NCBI GenBank assembly: GCA_003168355.1
Contig: PMSQ01000115.1
Span: 33,257-97,256 of the forward strand
DNA length: 64,000 bases
Direction of reading: 5' to 3'
Source: Acidobacteriaceae bacterium
GTDB taxonomy: Bacteria; Acidobacteriota; Terriglobia; Terriglobales; Acidobacteriaceae
Shown: positions 9,204 to 17,878 of the stretch, piece after piece
Numbering within the stretch: position 1 is the first letter of the stretch
Layout of the letters: each line of letters opens with the position of its first letter
Made by a program: the position numbers and the translations under genes
The notes under the pieces: generated by a model
Told to the model about the DNA's origin: nothing
What the model saw: only the letters and a program-made list of their open reading frames with translations
Database searches by the model: none

Positions 9204-10462
9204 GGCAACGCCTCGGTGGTGGATGCCTCGAATGACTGCGTCAGGCGCTGTTCCAGCAGGAGAGCATCCGCAAAGAACTTGCACCCCCAACTGATGTAGC
9301 GCAATGGCTGATAACAGCCCCAGACCGGATAGGATCCGCTCACACCACCTGCAACTCCACGCGGCCCACCTGTTGGAATCAGCTGCTTCAGCATCTCGTT
9401 CATCTTGAGCCCGGCATTGAGATAGCGCAGGTCGTCGGTCACCTCAAACAGTCGCAGCCAGACACATGACATCTGCGCGTTTCCCGTCACACAGGTGAAG
9501 CGCTGGCCGCCTTTGAAATCCGGCTCGTAGGCCCCCGGCAAATATTTATTGGTCTCAAACTTTCGCAGCAACGCCCACGCCGACTTGGCAACCGCCTCGA
9601 CGGCATCACTCCGCCGTCGCAGAATGGCACACTCAAGAACACCCTGGAGCACGTAGGCGATGAAGTGCAGGTAATCGGGATGGCCACGCAGGTTGATGCC
9701 GTCGACCCAGCCGCTGGGCCGGAAGTGTGACAAAACCCAATCTAGATTCTTCTCGGCCGCCAGGCCGTAATCCACGCCGTTATCGTTATCGTTGTGACCG
9801 TGATGATGATCCGCAACAACTTCCGACAACTCGGCCAGGGCCCACGCAACCATGCTGTAATAAGTGTGAGCTACAGCCTGATAAGCGCCCGGACCTAACC
9901 ACGATCCGTTTTCCTGCTGCATTTTGACCAGCCAATTACCGGCTGCTACTGCCGCTTCCAGGATCTCCGCACGATTTGTCTCCATGTGAGCACGGACCAA
10001 TCCTTGCAGGATTTGCCCTGTGTTGAAGACCGAAGGCTGCGCTTCGCTGCCCTGCAATCCACCCGAAAACGCGCCGGTTGGCATTTGTAGGGAAAGCAAC
10101 CACCCGGTGGCCCGTTCCGCGGCAGCAACCACTCGGTCGTCGCCAGGCGCCCGCGCAAAATCGTACAACGTTGGAATAATATAGCCGGTGACCTCCGGGT
10201 AGGATTCCGAATATCCGGTGAGCAGGCTGTAATAAGCGGCGATGCCGCCATCGGGGCGCTGCGCATCGAGAATCCAGCGAAGTAGCGAGTTCAGCACATC
10301 TCCACTGGCCCGTTTGGTTGTCGCATAAGAATAGAGATGCCGCTGCTCGAAGCCAATCCGCAGTTTGTCGAAGACAAGTTTCCCGATCAGCGGAACCACG
10401 CGCTGCGGTCCACGCAGCAAGCCCGTCGCTTCGGTTAGTGCCTTGGCGATTTGACCGGTCAT
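9191..10462 (-). CDS. Conserved alpha/alpha-toroid protein of polysaccharide locus
   Basis: A 423-aa protein I recognise only by fold type. It has repeated helical pairs with QxxDGG/GSW-like turns (DAQRPDGGIAAYY, MPTGAFSGG, QQENGSWLG), resembling terpene-cyclase/prenyltransferase repeats or a six-hairpin toroid such as sugar epimerases and unsaturated-glycan hydrolases. No signal peptide is seen. It is packed between the formyltransferase and an AsnB-type gene, so a role in modifying or trimming the glycan is likely but undefined. I prefer ATG 10462 (GAGGA about 9 bases upstream); a GTG at 10486 overlapping the asnB stop as GTGA is a reasonable alternative. Confidence 0.65.
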   Translation of the reverse strand: MTGQIAKALTEATGLLRGPQRVVPLIGKLVFDKLRIGFEQRHLYSYATTKRASGDVLNSLLRWILDAQRPDGGIAAYYSLLTGYSESYPEVTGYIIPTLYDFARAPGDDRVVAAAERATGWLLSLQMPTGAFSGGLQGSEAQPSVFNTGQILQGLVRAHMETNRAEILEAAVAAGNWLVKMQQENGSWLGPGAYQAVAHTYYSMVAWALAELSEVVADHHHGHNDNDNGVDYGLAAEKNLDWVLSHFRPSGWVDGINLRGHPDYLHFIAYVLQGVLECAILRRRSDAVEAVAKSAWALLRKFETNKYLPGAYEPDFKGGQRFTCVTGNAQMSCVWLRLFEVTDDLRYLNAGLKMNEMLKQLIPTGGPRGVAGGVSGSYPVWGCYQPLRYISWGCKFFADALLLEQRLTQSFEASTTEALPCAS

Positions 10463-10482
10463 GGCGTTGTCCTCGCCGCTGT

Positions 10483-12489
10483 TCACGCGGTGGCCGCCTC
10501 GCGTGTGTGACCAAACTCTTCCGTTCTCTGCTGCGCTCCGGCATCGAGAAAAACCCTCATCCAGTTCTCCAGAGTCAGGAACTGCCAGATCTGCATCGAC
10601 CAATCCTCAGCCCCGCTCCGGTGCTCATCGACGAAGCGGCGCACTGCTTCCGGGCGGAACAGGCCGCGCTTGCGGATGTTTGTATCGGAAAGCAGATCGT
10701 CCACCATCTCCCGCAAATCGTGCGCCAGCCAGTAGTCGACCGGCGCGGCGAAGCCTGCTTTTGGCTGCCGCAATACTTCGGCAGGCAAAACGTCACGCAT
10801 CGCCCGGCGGAAGATGTGTTTGGTAGTGGGCCGGAAAAATCCTTTGAGCTTGAGATCCGGCGGAATATTCCAGGCAGCGAACTCAGCAAGCTCGCGATCG
10901 AGAAATGGCACGCGCACCTCAACCGACGACGCCATACTCATCTTGTCGTTATAGTTCAAATTCAGACTAGCCATGAAGATCTTGGTATCGAGATAAAGCA
11001 TCTGGTTCAGGAAGTCGGCGTCGCGCACTTCGTGGAAGCGAGCACGGTGGCGAACAGCGGGGTCGGAGGCGCGAAGTTGATCCTGAACGTCCACCGTATA
11101 CAAACTCATTTTCTGCTCCGCGTTAAGATAGGTGCAGTTGCGAATGAAGCGGTCCTGCGGCGCCAGGGACGCGCTTCGAGCCATCTTCTTCGCTAATCGC
11201 ACGCTTCCCTTCATCGCCGTACCCCGCAAGCTGGGGAAGGCACCAACGCCAGACTCGATCCCCGCGCGCAACACACCGGGCACTCGTTGATACGCGCTCG
11301 ACCAGCGGTGCGCAGCGTGTTTGCGATATCCGGCGAACAATTCGTCCCCGCCAACGCCCGAAAGCATCACGGTAGCCTGCTTGCGCGCCTCGCGGCATAC
11401 CAGATATGCCGTGATGATCGCAGGATCCGCCGTAGGCTCATCCATGTGCCAGGTCAGACGAGGCAGCAAGTCGGCGACATCCGGCTCAACCACAATCTGC
11501 TGGTTCTCGCAGCCCAATTGCCGCGCCAGCCGCGCCGGTACAGCGGGATCGTCCAGCGTGGTTTCGCCGATGCGATACTTGTACGGGAAGGTAATCGTGT
11601 AAGTCCGGACGGGCTGTTTCGTTGTCCTACACATCATAGCCCGGGACATCATGGCCACGATGCTTGAAGAATCCAGCCCGGCGCTGAGAAATGCGCCGAT
11701 GGGAACGTCACTCACCATCTGCTGTTCCACAGACTGTCGAAAACGCTCGCGAACCTCGTCGGCAAGATCCGCTTCGGATCGTGGATAGTTTGCATCCGCG
11801 CCTGGAAAGCGCAGGTCCCAGTACTGACGGATTTTCAATTCGCCATCGCGGAACGTCGCGCAGTGTCCAGCGGGAAGTTTGTAGATCCCACGAAACATCG
11901 TCTTGGGATCCGGAACCCACAGAAAAGTCAGATACTGATGCAACGACTCCAGATCGATCTCCGCCTCGATCTCCGGCACGTGGAGCAGAGCCTTCACTTC
12001 GGAAGCGAATGCCAACTTTCTTCCGTGGTGAGCGTAGTAGAAGGGCTTCACTCCAAAATGATCGCGCGCCAGAAACAACTCTGGCTTGCCCGAGCGCAGA
12101 TCGCAGATGGCAAATGCGAACATGCCCTTAAGCCGGTGAATGCAATCCTCGCCTTCCTGCTCGTAAAGGTGGATTACGACTTCCGTATCTGTGTTGGAAG
12201 CAAAGTGGTGGCCTTTGCTTTGCAGCTCACGACGAAGTTCGGCGAAATTATAAATTTCGCCGTTGTAGGTGATCCAGACCGTGCGGTCCTCATTGCACAT
12301 CGGCATGTGGCCGTCGGCCGAAAGATCAAGGATGGCGAGGCGGCGGCTGCCCAAGCCAACGTAGGAACCGTCGGGGAATCTTCGCTCCCACAAACCGGAG
12401 TCGTCCGGACCACGATGCGCCTGGGCGTGCGCCATCCAGCTAAGAACTTCCCTGTCCCCCCAGTTGACCAGTCCGGCGATCCCACACAT
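10483..12489 (-). CDS. asnB: AsnB-type glutamine-dependent amidotransferase (asparagine synthase family) 1
   Basis: A 668-aa class-II amidotransferase/ATP-dependent amide synthetase. The N-terminal glutaminase begins MCGIAG, with Cys2 as nucleophile after Met removal, then RGPDD and TYNGEIYN. The synthetase domain has a PP-loop reading SAGLDSS (269-275) where classical AsnB has SGGLDSS, then SGVGGDELFAGY and EVRVPFLDREL. In exopolysaccharide loci these paralogues are thought to amidate uronic acids or related carboxyl groups rather than make asparagine; that reading is inference. It sits 46 bases after the GT2 gene. A second, diverged copy is at 13455-15380, so the two probably differ in substrate. 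Confidence 0.9.
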   Translation of the reverse strand: MCGIAGLVNWGDREVLSWMAHAQAHRGPDDSGLWERRFPDGSYVGLGSRRLAILDLSADGHMPMCNEDRTVWITYNGEIYNFAELRRELQSKGHHFASNTDTEVVIHLYEQEGEDCIHRLKGMFAFAICDLRSGKPELFLARDHFGVKPFYYAHHGRKLAFASEVKALLHVPEIEAEIDLESLHQYLTFLWVPDPKTMFRGIYKLPAGHCATFRDGELKIRQYWDLRFPGADANYPRSEADLADEVRERFRQSVEQQMVSDVPIGAFLSAGLDSSSIVAMMSRAMMCRTTKQPVRTYTITFPYKYRIGETTLDDPAVPARLARQLGCENQQIVVEPDVADLLPRLTWHMDEPTADPAIITAYLVCREARKQATVMLSGVGGDELFAGYRKHAAHRWSSAYQRVPGVLRAGIESGVGAFPSLRGTAMKGSVRLAKKMARSASLAPQDRFIRNCTYLNAEQKMSLYTVDVQDQLRASDPAVRHRARFHEVRDADFLNQMLYLDTKIFMASLNLNYNDKMSMASSVEVRVPFLDRELAEFAAWNIPPDLKLKGFFRPTTKHIFRRAMRDVLPAEVLRQPKAGFAAPVDYWLAHDLREMVDDLLSDTNIRKRGLFRPEAVRRFVDEHRSGAEDWSMQIWQFLTLENWMRVFLDAGAQQRTEEFGHTREAATA

Positions 12490-12522
12490 TGTGCGCCAGG
12501 TTCCTCTCTGTCCGCTTAGACT

Positions 12523-12547
12523 TCAGTTCTCTTCATCAGTTCTCTTC
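12523..12547. repeat. Tandem duplication (12-base unit, period 13) at a stop codon
   Basis: TCAGTTCTCTTC occurs at 12523-12534 and again at 12536-12547. The stop codon of the minus-strand GT2 gene lies in the second copy and the first copy lies just downstream of the gene. Confidence 0.85.
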
Positions 12548-13441
12548 TTTAGTTTTATTGCGCTTCAGTTCGTACATTTTGGCTTTGGTGTGAAACATCT
12601 GAATCGCCTGAAACCCACAATAGACAAGGCCTGGCACGCCGTCCCGGAACCCGAATCGCAAGACATAACGATACAGGAAAATCAGCACGGGCGAACCCGG
12701 AACGGCAAAGAGTCTGCGCTTCAACCAGCGCCGGCGCTGGGCTTGATTGCCTAAGAACGATGGCGGCAGATCTGTGTCGTTTCCCTCCAGCAAGACGCGG
12801 GATTCCCAGTTGGAATACTCATCGTGCTTCTGAATGTAACGCGAGAGGGATTCCACATTGTGATGAATTACCGGATGTCGCAGTTTCGCCGTCGCGCCCT
12901 CGACAACCACATGTTCATGCACTTCCATGTCAGCCATCGAAGCATCCTGACCCTTCAGACGGCATTCATACCGTCCTTTGCCCCGGCGAAACAGTGACAG
13001 CTTCCACAAGCCCACATCCCCATGACGCAAAACCCGGCCGAGAAACCACGTGCGAAGCAGGATCGAATACCCATCGATCGCCGGATTCTGGATTGCCCAA
13101 CGAATTTCCTCGGCGAGTTCGGGAGTGAGCGCCTCATCCGCATCCAGCAGTAGAATCCAGTCGTAAGCGATGGGCAGTGTGTTCATGGCCCATTGCCGTT
13201 TCTTGGGCCATCCACCCTGATAATGAAACTGCACGACCTGTGCGCCGTGGGATCGCGCGATCTCGACGGTATTGTCCGTGCTCTGCGAGTCAATTACGTA
13301 AACTTCGCCAACATCTTTCAGCGCCTGCAAACATCGCGGCAGATTCTTCGCTTCGTTGCGCGCTGCAATGATCACGCTAACCGGGAGTTTCCCGGCGGGG
13401 ACGGAGTTCGCGAGTTTCCGAACTTCTTCGATCTTTTCCAT
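12536..13441 (-). CDS. GT2 family glycosyltransferase (WaaE/KdtX-like)
   Basis: An inverting GT-A glycosyltransferase of about 301 aa. The N-terminal half shows PVSVIIAARNEAKNLPRCL, VIDSQSTDNT and WILLLDADEAL, which supplies the DXD-like metal/nucleotide-binding site. The pattern resembles the WaaE/KdtX beta-glucosyltransferase branch. A basic C-terminus (KAKMYELKRNKTKEEN) could help peripheral membrane binding. The start is uncertain: ATG 13441 follows the asnB-2 stop by 13 bases, while a GTG at 13477 would overlap that gene by 23 bases; neither has a strong ribosome site. It lies between the two asnB-like genes, in the same direction. Confidence 0.87.
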   Translation of the reverse strand: MEKIEEVRKLANSVPAGKLPVSVIIAARNEAKNLPRCLQALKDVGEVYVIDSQSTDNTVEIARSHGAQVVQFHYQGGWPKKRQWAMNTLPIAYDWILLLDADEALTPELAEEIRWAIQNPAIDGYSILLRTWFLGRVLRHGDVGLWKLSLFRRGKGRYECRLKGQDASMADMEVHEHVVVEGATAKLRHPVIHHNVESLSRYIQKHDEYSNWESRVLLEGNDTDLPPSFLGNQAQRRRWLKRRLFAVPGSPVLIFLYRYVLRFGFRDGVPGLVYCGFQAIQMFHTKAKMYELKRNKTKEEN

Positions 13442-13454
13442 TGCGGGCAATCGC

Positions 13455-15380
13455 TCAATTTGAAAGGTGCTGCTCACACCAGCACTGCAGCACGTACAAC
13501 GACCAGGGGCGGGACCAGGAAGTGCGGCCTTCGAGAAAATCGTTCCACACGCTGCGGGCCGCCGGTTCGCTGATCAAAGCGCGTAGAGCGCCATCCCCGA
13601 TCCTGCGCAGCAATTCTTCCACCACTGGACGCAAGGCATCGCGCAGCCAGTACTCGAACGGCAGAGTGAAGCCTCGCTTCGGGCGCTGGAAGATTTTCTC
13701 CGGGAGTTGACCCCGGAGCGCCCTGATCAGCAAAGGCTTCGGCGTTTCCGGGTCCAACTTCCACGACCCCGGCAAGGCCAGGATACGTCGTGCCAATTGA
13801 TGATCGATCAACGGTACGCGCACCTCCAATCCGTGCGCCATGCTCATAAAGTCCGAATCCCGCAAAAGTGTGTTGAGCATATAACACCGCGCCTCCAGAT
13901 AGGAAACGCGGTTGATCGGGTCCAGGCTCAGGGAGCGGTTCAGTTTCTCGGCCAGTAGGTTTTCCGCACGCCGTAGAGGCGCGGAGTCCATTTTCATCCC
14001 AGGCAACAACTCATTTAGTTGTTCCGACGTGAACAGCATGCGCGAGAGAAAATAAGGATGAGCGATTCCTCCGCCGTTCCTGGCCAGCGCAGTCAACTTG
14101 CGATTCTGATCACTGGACGGAGCGAGTGCCGCAAAAACATTTGCCAACGGACCGCGGACCGTTCCAGATATGCGCTCCCATGCATTGGCAAATCGCTCCA
14201 TCCGCGGCACTGTGCGGAAACTAGAGTAGCCGGCAAACATTTCATCACCGCCCAATCCCGAAAGAGCAACCTTAACACCGGCCGCCCGGGTTCGCTCCGA
14301 CACGAAGTATGTATTGATCCCATCAATTGTCGGCAGATCCATCGCACGGATGGCCGGAGCAATCGCAGCAAAGAAGTCTGACTGGGAAACGGTGATCTCG
14401 TGGTGGTCAGTGCGAAACTGCTGCGCGATCGCACGGGAATACTCGGCCTCAGAGTAGTCCGCCTCTCGAAATACAATGGAAAACGTACTCGGCTGGACGC
14501 CGCTTCGGCTCAGGATGCCGACCAGGCTGCTGGAGTCGATGCCGCCAGAAAGAAACACTCCCACCGGCACATCGCTTACTAACTGCATACGCACCGACTC
14601 TTCGAGCATCTCCGCAATCTGCGCTTCGAGTTCGCCGCGATTCTCTGCGCAATCGCCTGCGTGATGGCAAGCTTCAACAAGCTCGAGATCGATCAAATCC
14701 CAGTACTGCACCTGCTTCACCTGCCCATTCTCCCAAGTCAGATAGCAGCCGGGTGGGAGCGCATTCACTCCTTCCACTAGCGTGTTTGGGTCGTAAAGCG
14801 ATCCAAACGTCAAATAGTTCACTAGACCAGCAGGATCGATGCGGCGCGGCACGAGACCGGTTCCAAGCAAAGTCCGGACTTCAGAAGAAAACATGAAGTA
14901 GCGATCCGATTGCCAGAAATAGAGCGGCTTGATTCCCATGGGATCGCGGGCAACGAACAGGCGGTGGCGCTGCGCATCCCAAACTGCGAAAGCAAACATC
15001 CCGCGAAATTCATGGAGACACTCTTCCCCCCAATGTCCATAGGCTTTGAGGATCACTTCGGTGTCGGAATTACTACTGAACCGCAGTCCCTCTCGCTCCA
15101 ACTTTGCGCGAACTTCGCGAAAGTTGTAAACCTCTCCGTTGTAGACGATCCAGTTACCGGTTGCTGGATCGTTCATGGGCTGATGCCCCTGAGGAGACAG
15201 ATCGAGGATCGCGAGGCGGCGATTCCCCAAACCAACTTCGATCACTTCCTGCGCAGAATCCTGCAGAATGACCGTGCCCCCGTCGTCCGGCCCACGATGG
15301 GCCAGCGACTGGGTTGCGCGCTCCAACAATTCTGCAGGCACAGGCGCGTTGAGGCCAATGATGCCGAAAATTCCGCACAT
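13455..15380 (-). CDS. asnB: AsnB-type glutamine-dependent amidotransferase (asparagine synthase family) 2
   Basis: A 641-aa paralogue of the enzyme at 10483. The start is set at 15380 because the mature protein must begin with the catalytic cysteine (MCGIFGIIG); the frame extends ten codons further upstream but would bury that residue. It has RGPDDGG, VYNGEVYNFREV, a canonical SGGIDSS PP-loop (VFLSGGIDSSS), SGLGGDEMFAGY and EVRVPLIDHQLA. The intact SGG motif here versus SAG in copy 1 shows they are not recent duplicates. The expected chemistry is glutamine-driven amide formation on a carboxylated sugar or other acid; the substrate is unknown. Confidence 0.9.
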   Translation of the reverse strand: MCGIFGIIGLNAPVPAELLERATQSLAHRGPDDGGTVILQDSAQEVIEVGLGNRRLAILDLSPQGHQPMNDPATGNWIVYNGEVYNFREVRAKLEREGLRFSSNSDTEVILKAYGHWGEECLHEFRGMFAFAVWDAQRHRLFVARDPMGIKPLYFWQSDRYFMFSSEVRTLLGTGLVPRRIDPAGLVNYLTFGSLYDPNTLVEGVNALPPGCYLTWENGQVKQVQYWDLIDLELVEACHHAGDCAENRGELEAQIAEMLEESVRMQLVSDVPVGVFLSGGIDSSSLVGILSRSGVQPSTFSIVFREADYSEAEYSRAIAQQFRTDHHEITVSQSDFFAAIAPAIRAMDLPTIDGINTYFVSERTRAAGVKVALSGLGGDEMFAGYSSFRTVPRMERFANAWERISGTVRGPLANVFAALAPSSDQNRKLTALARNGGGIAHPYFLSRMLFTSEQLNELLPGMKMDSAPLRRAENLLAEKLNRSLSLDPINRVSYLEARCYMLNTLLRDSDFMSMAHGLEVRVPLIDHQLARRILALPGSWKLDPETPKPLLIRALRGQLPEKIFQRPKRGFTLPFEYWLRDALRPVVEELLRRIGDGALRALISEPAARSVWNDFLEGRTSWSRPWSLYVLQCWCEQHLSN

Positions 15381-15435
15381 CCGAACCGTCACTCCCTCAG
15401 AGCTTCGCAAATCATCTTACGTGAAGTGGCAGGGG

Positions 15436-15463
15436 TTCCGTGATCCGTGTTCCGTGATCGGCG
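15436..15463. repeat. 10-base direct repeat in an operon junction
   Basis: TTCCGTGATC at 15436-15445 recurs at 15450-15459 (period 14). It lies in the 116-base gap between asnB-2 and the upstream GT4 gene. No promoter can be called confidently in this gap. Confidence 0.75.
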
Positions 15464-15496
15464 CAAGGCTAGCGGTAGTGCGTTTGTTTGCGACCC

Positions 15497-16675
15497 TCAG
15501 TCGTCAGCACATGTTTTAGCGAGACGCCGAGCCAACTGGAGCAGTTCGTCGACGTGCTTGTCCCAACTGAAATCCCGCGACCGCGCCATTCCCAGGGCAC
15601 GCATGTCCGCGACTTGTTCGGTCGATCGGGACGCTTGCATGATCCGTTCGGCCAAGGATTCCGGAGAGAAACGCGAGAAATAAAGCGCTGCATCACCGCA
15701 GATCTCACGGTGCACAGGCAAATCCGATGCGATCACAGGAAGACCGCTGGCCATTGCCTCAACCAGCGGATGAGCGAATGTTTCGGCGTAGGCGGGAGTT
15801 ACATACAAATCGCAGGCTCGATAGAGGTGATGCAGCGAGATATAAGGAACTGCGCCCAACTCAACAACTTCCTCGCGGAGTTTGAGTTGCCGCACCAATT
15901 CCGCCGCTGCGTCCGCGTGGTAATCCCCGGGATTGTCTTTGGAAATCAATTTACACGTGAGAATCAAGCGCACGGTTCGAGGATGCAGTTTCTTCTTCAA
16001 TATCGCAACACCGCGAATCAAGGTTTCAAAATTCCGGTAGTAGTTGTAGTGGCTGACGAACAGCACGCGGAGCGCACCTTCGGTCGCAGCGAGTCGTTCT
16101 TGCACGTCTGGCGGCAGTGGCGCCCGGTCGTGGAAGAACGACTCGTGATCAAAACCGTGATGGATACAGACCACGTCGTTCCCCGTCCAGCGCCGCAGGT
16201 CGCTGGCAAAGGCTTCACTGGGGGCGACCGTGCAGTCCGCCGCGCGCACGGACCATCGGGCCAGCGTGGCCTTTACCTTGGTGTCAAGCCACAGCCGATA
16301 GTCGCCCCGGTCCCGCAGATCACGCAGGAAGTCGGACGAAGTGTAGAGTGCATTCCGGCTGAGAAGGATTTGTGGCACGGGCGAGCGGTAGAGCGCAAAA
16401 TTTCCAGTCGATAGCAGGACGTCTGCCCCGGAGCGGCGAATCAACTCCGGAAGTTTGCGCTGCTCGTACCAGAATCGTTTTCCGGAGCCCGCGGGACAGT
16501 TCGCCTGTATAAGGGCCACGCGAGCCGATTCCGTGATCTCACCACGTAGTTGTCCGGCAAGCAGCAGTGTTGTGCGCACGTCATCTCGAACCGCGAGGCG
16601 AGGCAACACGTTGCGGATGTAGGTGAGACCTCCTCCGGCACTGGCCGCGGGCGCGTTGATGAAAAGGTGGATCAT
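15497..16675 (-). CDS. GT4 family glycosyltransferase
   Basis: A 392-aa GT-B glycosyltransferase. N-terminal features are MIHLFINAPAASAGGGLTYI (glycine-rich acceptor/nucleotide loop) and LLSRNALYTSSDF. The donor half includes TVAPSEAFASDL, VLFVSHYNYYRNFETLI, YVTPAYAETFAHPLVEAMAS and GLPVIASDLPVHREI, the usual GT4 EX7E zone. It probably adds one residue of the repeat unit; the linkage cannot be predicted. The ATG at 16675 is the first base of a degenerate repeat that also occurs twice upstream. It is separated from both neighbours by about 120 bases, so it may have its own promoter. Confidence 0.88.
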   Translation of the reverse strand: MIHLFINAPAASAGGGLTYIRNVLPRLAVRDDVRTTLLLAGQLRGEITESARVALIQANCPAGSGKRFWYEQRKLPELIRRSGADVLLSTGNFALYRSPVPQILLSRNALYTSSDFLRDLRDRGDYRLWLDTKVKATLARWSVRAADCTVAPSEAFASDLRRWTGNDVVCIHHGFDHESFFHDRAPLPPDVQERLAATEGALRVLFVSHYNYYRNFETLIRGVAILKKKLHPRTVRLILTCKLISKDNPGDYHADAAAELVRQLKLREEVVELGAVPYISLHHLYRACDLYVTPAYAETFAHPLVEAMASGLPVIASDLPVHREICGDAALYFSRFSPESLAERIMQASRSTEQVADMRALGMARSRDFSWDKHVDELLQLARRLAKTCADD

Positions 16676-16707
16676 TCAAAACGGTCATTCAAGGCGGATC
16701 ATTCTTC
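16670..16707. repeat. Three degenerate copies of GG(A)TCATTC at a start codon
   Basis: GGATCATTCAA (16670-16680), GGTCATTCAA (16684-16693) and GGATCATTCTT (16697-16707). The first overlaps the initiation codon of the minus-strand GT4 gene, so the start region appears to have been copied upstream. Confidence 0.7.
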
Positions 16708-16799
16708 GGCGTGAACCCATCTTCAGTTCGATATCCACCACTCCGGCATCACCGCTTCAGGCATAACTGAGCGGTTACGCGATATGCGTAACCGAGAGA

Positions 16800-17699
16800 T
16801 TACTCGAGATTCGTATTATCCGAGACTCGCAACATCTTGCGCAGGCGTCTTCTTCGAGCACCCCACCACGGATCCATCAACCCCGAATAAAGAAAACGAT
16901 ACTCCGCAGTGGAGAATCTCACTTCGATCTCCCGGCGCCACAGCAGGCTTGGGCTGTCCAAGCGGCTGTCGATGGCCCCCGCGCAGGGAGAGAAACAGAA
17001 ACGATGGTAGCGCTGTATTACTTTCCAGGCGTTCGCATCCACCGCATCCCAACCGAATGTCCAGGCGAAGGCATCGACCGGTTTCTTCGTCCACGAGGTA
17101 AGCTGGCGCGCGCTGTCGCCAATTTCCCGCTCCAACACGTCGGGCGAGAGTCCCACCAGCCGTTGATGCATAAGCGTATGGCTGCCGATTGCATGGCCTC
17201 GAGCCGCCAGTTGCCCGATCTGCGCGGGACTCATCGGCTTCCAGTCTTCCCATTGTTCGTCGCCAGGTCTGGAGTTTGGATTGATTCTCGAGCGGTAGAA
17301 AGAGAGAGCGTGGTCGGCAGCGCATTCGGCAAAAGAAGGCACAACAAAAAACACTCCCCGGCCACCAAAAGATTCAAGCAAAGGCGCACCCACGGTATAG
17401 TTGCTCTCTCTGCCGTCATCAAAAGTAAATAGGAGCAAAGGGCGCGAACCGGCTTGGGATGCCTGGGGCCGCGCCCACAATTCGGCGAAGCCCTCCAAAG
17501 TGGTAATCGTAAAATGTTGGGACGCCCACTCCAACTGCTCGCGGAACTGCGACTGCAAAGAAGCCGGGGTCTCATGTACGCCGACAACCAGCCCATGCGT
17601 GCCGCCCTTGAGGTTCTGCATGCGGAGCGCTAGTTCGTCGACACGAGCCAGAGTGGCCGTTCGAATCAGCAACGCCCGAGCTTGGCTTCTATAGTTCAC
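16800..17699 (-). CDS. Polysaccharide deacetylase (NodB-homology, CE4)
   Basis: A 299-aa carbohydrate esterase family 4 protein that would remove N- or O-acetyl groups from a glycan. The NodB domain begins about residue 85 with LLFTFDDGRESN (metal-binding Asp pair), followed by a SHTLMH histidine motif near 175 and DAFAWTFGWDA further on. No clear signal peptide is seen at the GTG start, so it may act at the cytoplasmic side or be membrane-associated. It lies between two GT4 genes in the minus-strand block. Downstream of its GTG start is a repeat-containing intergenic region. Confidence 0.85.
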   Translation of the reverse strand: MNYRSQARALLIRTATLARVDELALRMQNLKGGTHGLVVGVHETPASLQSQFREQLEWASQHFTITTLEGFAELWARPQASQAGSRPLLLFTFDDGRESNYTVGAPLLESFGGRGVFFVVPSFAECAADHALSFYRSRINPNSRPGDEQWEDWKPMSPAQIGQLAARGHAIGSHTLMHQRLVGLSPDVLEREIGDSARQLTSWTKKPVDAFAWTFGWDAVDANAWKVIQRYHRFCFSPCAGAIDSRLDSPSLLWRREIEVRFSTAEYRFLYSGLMDPWWGARRRRLRKMLRVSDNTNLE

Positions 17700-17782
17700 G
17701 GTGTGAAGATCATTATGCTCTGGAGCAGTGCGCTAACAGGCTGCTGAAAAACCCGGTCGCGCACGCGAAAAGCTTACCTCGT

Positions 17783-17837
17783 GCGCTAAAGCGCGGACAT
17801 ATTTTCAACGTCTTAACGGCACGACTGAAGTCGTGCC
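17783..17837. repeat. REP-like intergenic palindromes
   Basis: Two short perfect palindromes in the 179-base gap between genes: GCGCTAAAGCGC (17783-17794) and GGCACGACTGAAGTCGTGCC (17818-17837, 9-bp stem around GA). This looks like one copy of a dispersed genomic repeat. A sequence of the same design (stem around CTGAAG) lies inside rlmN at 60094-60107, and a GCTAAAGC-centred one lies near 63802. Confidence 0.7.
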
Positions 17838-17878
17838 CTTCCCAAAATCCGCTCGAAGCCGAGGTCTTCAGCAGCTTG

